Assembly (NCBI GenBank): GCA_038373865.1
Contig: JAXGGA010003942.1
Location: forward strand, 30,992-94,991
Source: Uloborus plumipes
Lineage: Eukaryota > Arthropoda > Arachnida > Araneae > Uloboridae
DNA length: 64,000 nucleotides
Direction of reading: 5' to 3'
Each line of letters begins with the position of its first letter. Within the stretch, counting starts at the first letter, position 1. The translations under genes were made by a program, and so were the position numbers. The notes under the pieces are model-generated. The model saw nothing but the letters and a program-made list of their open reading frames with translations. It was not told the origin of the DNA and made no database searches. Shown here one piece after another: positions 57,515 to 64,000 of the stretch.

Positions 57515-59876
57515 CAGGGTTCATACTCAAATTTGAAAATTAAAAGTAAGGAGTTTTTAAGGAATTTTGCAGGAGTTCATTTCAATTTTTCAAGACTTTC
57601 TCACTCGAAATACTTATTTTTCAGCAACATATGGGTCATTCCAGCGAAAATGGTACAAATCATGTCTGAAATTCCTTACTTAAGATTATCAATTTAAATA
57701 ATTTCCACCAACACTAATCATTTTTTTTAATTGAGTTTCCCTTTATTTTTATTTGTGTATAATGAAGTGTAAATAACTAGTACATGACTCATTTTATTTA
57801 TGAAAGGATTTTAAATATTTTGATCACTTTGTGTAACAGAGAGGACAAATAAGCCTTTAAAAATATCTTTATAATCACAAAGAAAAGTTAGAATCATAGA
57901 ACAAACATAAAAAGGAATAAACAGCCTAAAACTGTAAGTCTGTCAGCAATTTCAATAAAAAATCTTTTTTTTTCATCATGAAATCGACTGTAACAGAGTG
58001 GACATCCAACAGTTCAAATTAACTACTACAAGAAAAGAATTAGGCCCACCCTGGTTGTTGACTACATAATTCAATATAGCAAGCTAATCACGGCAGTAAT
58101 ACTACCTATATTTTTTAAAAAATCTATCAGATTGAATGCAATTATTTATTTTACTTCCAAAAGGCTTGTAACAGAGTGGACAATTCGTAACAGAAAATCT
58201 AGGGACATGGATAAATAATTATTTTTTGGGAAATTTTTTTTTCATTTGCGTAATAATCTGCAGAAATGGTGTTAGAAGCATTTTTTGTGCAGTGCAGTGT
58301 CATTTATTTTGTTGTTACATTTCAGTTTAATTTTAAATCACATTTAAAATTCTAGCAATTTGAAGCTGGGACACGTCATTTTCTCCTTATTCTAACAAAG
58401 ATACATTTTTTTGTATTCTTTCTAGATGGATTATACCTAATTAACTGATACTTGATGGCACAAAATTAAATGGGGAACCAATAAAAAATACACTAAATGG
58501 GTGGTAGTTATTACAATTGATTTTAAAAAATTCTAAAGTCTCGGACATGATTTGTACCATTTTCGCTGGAATGACCCATATCTCAAACATTTTTTTACAA
58601 CTCTTGTGTTATTTATTTTTGCCGTCATACAATATATTGAGTAACATACTAAATTAAAAGTCAAATATGCAGTTAGTGCTACTTGAATGTTAGCAGACTC
58701 AGAATCAAATTCAAATATGGAGGGGAGGGATTAACCATTGAAAAATATTTTATTTTGAGGATGAATTTTTTTAAAAAGTAAAAAAAAATGTAAAAGGAAT
58801 GTAAAAAAAAAAATGAAAATTAGTATTTTCTCAAAAACAAGACACTTCTTAATAATTTTTTAACTATAATCAGCATAAAAAAAATTAATTATTAAAATAA
58901 ACTTTGTAATAAGCTAACTGAAAATAGTAGAGGTTAAAACAACTTCTAACTTTCTTAAGCTTTGACGATTAACACTATTAAAGTGCACAGAATTTTGTTT
59001 AAAATTTTTCAAATTAATGATTTAAAAGAAAAATAAAAAGAAATTTTAGTCGTTTGCAACTGACTGAGTACAGTAAACGTCAGAAATGCGAAAAATCGTA
59101 TTCCAATGGCGGATGCAAAAAGATCGCGATTTCCATAATGAACGAATTAAAAGGGGAAAAAAGCGACACATAAAAGGAATTATTCAAGAAAAATGTTTTA
59201 AATTAACGTTGTAAAGCTCTTTGGTAAACATAACAGCGATAGCAATAAAGTAATTGAAGCAAAACTTAAATTAAATCTGTGACTTAAATTTTAATTTTTT
59301 GTCTCTCATAAAGAACAGAATTTCGTTTGAAAAATTTTAATTTTCGATTTTGAAAGAAATAAAGATTTTACTTATTTGCCCCTTAATAAAGCCAAGTACG
59401 TACCAAAATTCAGAAAAATTCTATTTCCAAACCGGATGCAAACGGATTGCATCATGGTTAATGAAGGAGTCATAAGTATAAAAACGGCAAATAAAACAGT
59501 GTACTAAAGCAAAATAATTTTAGAATGTCCTTTTAACAGGTCTACCCGATCAATATAATTAATAATTATCGACTTAATCGTCGAGAATTTGGAGTAAGGA
59601 AAAAATTTCGGATGTAGCGTAGGGATAAAAGCGTAGCGAAAAATAGTAAATTTCCGGAACTAACACGTGAAAAAGTACCAGAACTCCGGTATAATACTCG
59701 AATACAATCTTGGGATTAGTAGTAGAAAAAAATATTCAAGGGTTTGTATTCACAGAATTAAAAATAAGGAGTTTGTAAGGAGATTATAGCAAAATTCAGG
59801 AGTTTTAAGGGCCCTTATTTTTTCTTATTAAAAAGCAGGAGTTTATAAGGAGTTTGTAAGGAGCGTACGAACCCTG
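57515..59876. mobile_element. Element with CAGGGTTC ends and about 5-bp duplication
   Basis: Left CAGGGTTCATACTC, right GCGTACGAACCCTG. The flanks share TAATA (57510-57514, 59877-59881). Words AAGGAGTTT and AGGAGTTTGTAAGGAG recur at both ends. No coding frame. It hosts the MITE at 57632-58578. Confidence 0.6.
57632..58578. mobile_element. TA-flanked MITE, copy B (TGGGTCATTCCAGC family)
   Basis: TA-TGGGTCATTCCAGCGAAAAT on the left and ATTTTCGCTGGAATGACCCA-TA on the right are exact inverted repeats with TA duplication. Internal TAACAGAGTGGACA segments match copy A at 3035-3903. Confidence 0.85.
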
Positions 59877-60419
59877 TAATATGGTTAGAAATTAGTAAAA
59901 CAGCCTACTGGTCCTTATGACCAGTCAATATAAATATGTACTGGTCCGCAGACAACATTACTGGTCCACTTTAAATTTAATGCTAAACATGTTTGTACTT
60001 AAAATCATTTCCTTTGTGATTACTTTTATTTTAATTAAAAACTTTCACTTGTAACTCATTGATTTAACAGTAAAAAAAAAAAAAGAAAAACACTAAATTT
60101 CAACACAAATATATTTAAATGTAAAATTACTGTAACTGCCATACAGCTCCAAATAGTAAAACATTAATATTAAACAATAAAGATAACAAAATAAGCGAAG
60201 AGTAAAACATTTTTCCACTGATAAGGATTTGCTTAATCCTTCAAAATGTACGTTTCTATATGCATACAATTACTTTTCAGAATTAGTATTTTTGCTCTTA
60301 CTAAGTTCACATTTTTTTGCTACTACATGGATACATAGAAGCCTTTCTAGACCGTTCTCCTGATTGGAGCCAAAGGGACACTGCAGACAAGGGACCAAAG
60401 CTCTCAATCTCTGTAGTAT

Positions 60420-60614
60420 CTAGATTCTCATTTTGTCATTTAATGCTGAGTTACTTAGCCTGTTTATCCTGTCATTTTTAACTTCTCCTAAAACTCTGAA
60501 GCCTCTCTCAATTTCAATTGAGGTGCATGGTATTGGGTGGAGAATGCAATGGACGATTTTCAGGGGCTGGTGGTCCCACGGACATCTGACTATTTTTTTC
60601 TGGTGGTAATCCAA
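60420..60614 (-). pseudogene. hAT transposase C-terminal fragment
   Basis: The frame contains PCTSIEIERGFRVLGEVKND, then RINRLSNSALNDKMRI, resembling the hAT dimerisation motif (S.E.ERGF..L..IK..R..L....L...M.I). Only about 60 residues are present; no flanking catalytic region or matching ends were found. It is a decayed piece of a hAT element different from the one at 41756-45513. Confidence 0.5.
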
Positions 60615-61053
60615 ATGTTACAAGCATCTGCTAACAGTTTCTTTTTATGAGCTAAATCAAGGACAGTCAAAATAACTATGGATTTAATTTTATACTGATG
60701 AAAGAGTTTTTTTTTTATTTTTTTTTTAAAGTAATGTATTTAGACTAGAGCTATCTAAGATGTTTTTTAGCTTTTGTCAATTTCTGCCAACGAAAAGCTC
60801 ATCCTAACACACGAGCTGCAACATAAAAATTAAAATTAATACGCATTTCTTTGATATGCTGAATTAGCAATGTGGGTAAAATGTTTTTTTTTTTTTTGAA
60901 AAAACCAAAACCCCAAACTGTTTGTGGTTTAAACCATATGTATTTGGTTTCTTAGACACTATTTGTAAGAATAATAATCTTATTTTTGAAAAGTGAGGAA
61001 GAATTAATCAAGTTCACAGCGGAACTACACTTTTACATTGCCCATTTCGTATG

Positions 61054-61861
61054 CATACCTGCCAACATGTCTACTTAGAAAATCTTACAATTTTTCCTAC
61101 GAAATCGTACTGAGACAATAACGTATTTCTTAATGAAAATCAGACATTAAATAAGTTATTGTAATTATATCACGGTCACTTTCAGTAGTTTTCTTTCACT
61201 TTGATTAATATTTTAACTTTTCTTTATATTTTCAATTGAATAAATTCATTTCGGTTACAATTTTATGTGACATATGTGTTAAATATAAGCATGCTGGTAA
61301 AAAAAATCATAAAAATAATGAAATAAAATAAAGTAGTCTTCGGTAGTCATGTTAAAATAACTTCTAGCCATCAAAAATATTAAAGCACTGACCAGATGTT
61401 AAAGGATTGAAATGTCAAGCAAAAGAAGCGATTTTACGAGAATCAAGGATAGAATGTAAACATGTAAAATGGGGAGGAAAAAATTTATAAATTATAAAAA
61501 TAAATAATTAAATGTGAAAACCTAAGGTAGCATATGTCAATGTAACCTAAAAAATTCACAAATATTAAAATATTTGCACGATGCAAAAGGATTGCAGTAT
61601 CAACCACGCGGACCAGTTTTCCCGCGAAGTACGCGTTCAGTGCTGAAATATGACGAAGTTTAGTCTTTGCCTCGCGTATTAATACATGTAACGATGCAGT
61701 CAAAAGAAGATTCGTCGTTGAAATGTAGTTATATATGGAAAAAAAATTGGAATTGATGAAAAATCTGAAAAACGTACGATTTTACACCTTTAACGTACGA
61801 TCGTACAAAAGGGCAAAAAAACGTACATTGTACGGCCAAAACGTACAAGTTGGCAGGTATG
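61054..61861. mobile_element. MITE with CATACCTGCCAAC ends and 6-bp duplication
   Basis: Left CATACCTGCCAACATG, right AAGTTGGCAGGTATG. The flanks CGTATG (61048-61053, 61862-61867) are identical. The right subterminal region repeats ACGTACG-type words (AACGTACGATCGTACAAAAG). Confidence 0.7.
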
Positions 61862-61869
61862 CGTATGTT

Positions 61870-62860
61870 ATCCCGCTTCTGATGTCATTTTCAGCTGGTT
61901 CCAGAAAAAGGCTACTTGGATAATGTTAAAAATTCTGGATTTTACATTTTTCTTTCTCAAAAAGTCCGCTTAATGTTTCTTGAAAAGCAGACTAAAATTA
62001 TTTTTCATCTGGAAGATTCTATCTTTTTCTTTTCAAGATAAACAAGTTTCACGGCTCTTTAAAGCGACTTTGATATTCTTTTTGCTGTTTTATATTCCTA
62101 ATTGAGAGGGAATTTCTCCAAACGTGCAATCTGATCTTCTATAACAATTGAGGACTAACGCTGCTAACACTCTTCTGGAAATTCTCCCAAGGTCAATTTC
62201 GCATGTAAAGTCTATCACACAACGAATTCTGTTATAAAATCTAATGCCCAATTCCCATGATACTAGCGAAATGATGTATATGAAGATGAAATTATGGGAG
62301 GTATCCCCACAACACAGATCTAGCGATTCAAAGCATAAAACCTCTATAAAACTTTCTTTTCCCTAAAAATATGAAACAAGAAGCAAATTTGCAAAATTTG
62401 ATAGTATAGAACATTTTATAAATGAAATTGTATATAAAAACAAGAAACAAGTAAAGCTTACACATTTTTCGCACTAGTTGATTGGATGAATCTCAATTTA
62501 TAAACAAAGTGCTGCAATTGTTTAAATTTTTTTGCTTGGTACGATTTTTATCATTGATCCAAGACTTTAAGCAAAAAATTGGATTTCTCTATTCACATTC
62601 TCACCTAATATCTTGTTTATTAACGAAATAATTTAGAGTAAAAGCATGTAATTTCATTTCCTCATAAGTAGGGTTTTCTATAAGGGAAATATTGTTTGAA
62701 AATCTTTTTACATAAAAAAATTACTACATATAAAAATAAACCTTTGCATGAAAAAAAAACTAAGAGTTAAGACATAATTAATCATAAAAAGAAATATATA
62801 AATAAATCTTGTTAACTTATCTAATATCTTTAAACGAGCAATTCTTGTATATATATTTAT
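61870..62860. other. Gene-free stretch
   Basis: AT-rich DNA with no recognisable exon or repeat terminus. I looked specifically for the missing N-terminal UGCG exons on the minus strand here and did not find them. Confidence 0.4.
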
Positions 62861-63091
62861 TTATTTATTTATTTTTCGGATCTCGAAAACGGCTCTAACG
62901 ATTTTCATAAGATTTGGTATTCAGATAGAGTTTTGATTTTTGAGTTCATCTACGTCGGCGTTTTTTCTGTAAAAACGCGAGTTTTCACAAAAACCCCGTT
63001 ATTTTTATGTCTTTATTGAAAGTTTGAGAAGCTTTTATTTACCCATTTTCTTTATGATTACTTTTTTGTTACTGTTTCCTAGCAACCACGT

Positions 63092-63325
63092 TTTGTTATA
63101 ACAATTGGATTTCATATTTAATCACATCAGCGCGAGTTTAAATTTTATGGTATTTGGCAACGTTAAATTGTTTTTGTTTTTTAAAACTTAAAGCGAGGCT
63201 TCACTAGATATAGTCTCTTATACAGGCTGTTTCACTTATTCAAAAGTTTCATTATAACAATAGATTTCATATTTAATCACATCAACGTAAATTTAAATTT
63301 TTATGGTATTTGGCAAACGAGTTGT
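63092..63325 (+). repeat. Imperfect direct repeat of about 70 bp
   Basis: TTTCATATTTAATCACATCA followed by TTTATGGTATTTGGCAA occurs at about 63110-63160 and again at about 63266-63316. Spacing is about 156 bp. A preceding segment (TTCGGATCTCGAAAACGGCT, 62876) has the look of transposon-derived sequence. Confidence 0.5.
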
Positions 63326-63402
63326 GGCAACACGTGATAATTTGATAATTATTATTGTTTTTGAAATTTAAAAGAGATCAATCAAAATAAAGTTAGAATT
63401 GG

Positions 63403-63830
63403 GTGTGGGCCGCGGTAGTCCGATCGGTAAGTCGTCGGATTCGTAACCGGAGGGTCCCAGGCCGATCATATAGAGGGAGCCGAGCCGATCAAAGATCCAC
63501 CGCCTTCATTAATGGTGGCTAGGGGACGTTAAAAATGTTCGTGGTCATAAAATCCTCCAAGTGAAACGATACCTCTGTGGCGTCTGTGGGATGCTGGGCT
63601 AAGGGTTTGCTCGGCAATTGGGCCTGGTTAAAAAATGAACAGAGGGTGGGGCCTCTTCGGGGCCCCATCCCGGTTAAACCACGAGTTGTGGTATGTACGG
63701 GGGGGAACCTTGGAGTGTAAAGTGAAGTGAAAGTCAAAACCAACTGTAACCAAATGCGTACTGGAGAACAGGGACTCTGCATCCATTCTCATCAACCCCT
63801 GCCGCGCTTTCGGCGCCAAATGAAATGAAA
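63403..63830 (+). repeat. tRNA-derived SINE, plus strand
   Basis: The head GGCCGCGGTAGTCCGATCGG resembles a pol III A box, followed by GTCGTCGGATTCGTAACCGG (anticodon-arm-like) and GAGGGTCCCAGGCCGATC at the decayed B-box position. A GC-rich body of about 350 bp follows (GGGTGGGGCCTCTTCGGGGC). The composition stands out sharply from the AT-rich surroundings. Open frames across it are chance. Confidence 0.6.
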
Positions 63831-64000
63831 TTGGGTGTGATTTTACGGTGAGCATGGATTAAATAAGGTTGTGTTTTTTAAAACAAATTACGGCTGTTTT
63901 AGATGCGTAATTGCAACCAAAGGCAAAAAATGCTTTTCAAGTTTATCTAAATACGTACTTCGCATTTTAGAAAAAAACACGAGTTACAAACCTCTCTTTT

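Noticed and set aside
63415..63475. Possible tRNA gene
   Set aside because: Only A-box-like and anticodon-arm-like sequence is present; the acceptor stem and T-arm do not close, which fits a SINE head.
63519..63855. Two minus-strand open frames near the window end
   Set aside because: They overlap the SINE, whose GC-rich body leaves frames open by chance.

Overview
This is AT-rich, intron-rich, transposon-saturated animal DNA. The conserved gene has metazoan GT-AG introns. Mariner elements (DD34D and DUF4817-like), hAT, piggyBac-like, pogo-like, Helitron and Penelope elements and tRNA-derived SINEs are all present. An arthropod, perhaps a chelicerate such as a spider, is the best guess, but it is an inference from repeat style and not proven by the sequence.

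Two host genes can be supported, both on the minus strand. (1) Ceramide glucosyltransferase (UGCG / insect GlcT) occupies 32476-57364. Seven exons encode the last 315 residues, with every splice junction in phase and all catalytic motifs present (D, DSG, H, C, ED, RxxRW). They are collinear with the human enzyme at a constant offset of 80, so the first ~80 residues are encoded by exons not recognised here and probably outside the window. (2) A small secreted-protein gene lies at about 5219-17380. Its signal peptide is split between a 15-bp coding piece (14272-14286) and a GC-rich exon (8303-8661). A likely third coding exon is at 5219-5309, and two weaker 5' untranslated exons lie upstream. 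I do not recognise its family.

Layout: 413-1727 a dead mariner; 1920-5206 a 3.3-kb hAT-like element with GGATATCC-rich ends and an intact 8-bp target duplication; 5.2-17.4 kb the secreted-protein gene, whose introns hold SINEs, foldback elements and a Helitron; 17.4-32.4 kb mostly gene-free DNA with MITEs, a Helitron-like element carrying a 144-bp tandem repeat, and a 2.3-kb hAT relative; 32.5-57.4 kb UGCG with large, heavily invaded introns; 57.5-64 kb more repeats and a SINE.

Most notable observations: (a) a truncated Penelope-like element (33023-33723) with a GIY-YIG endonuclease frame and inverted 146-bp arms, each carrying a 47-nt hammerhead-ribozyme fold with a complete consensus core; (b) a second, unrelated hammerhead fold (48351-48431) intact except for the catalytic G8, next to a 69-bp near-perfect hairpin; (c) a four-deep nest of DNA transposons at 47259-51888; (d) a group of elements with CAGGG-type ends and 6-bp (some 5-bp) target duplications, one carrying a broken hAT-like transposase.
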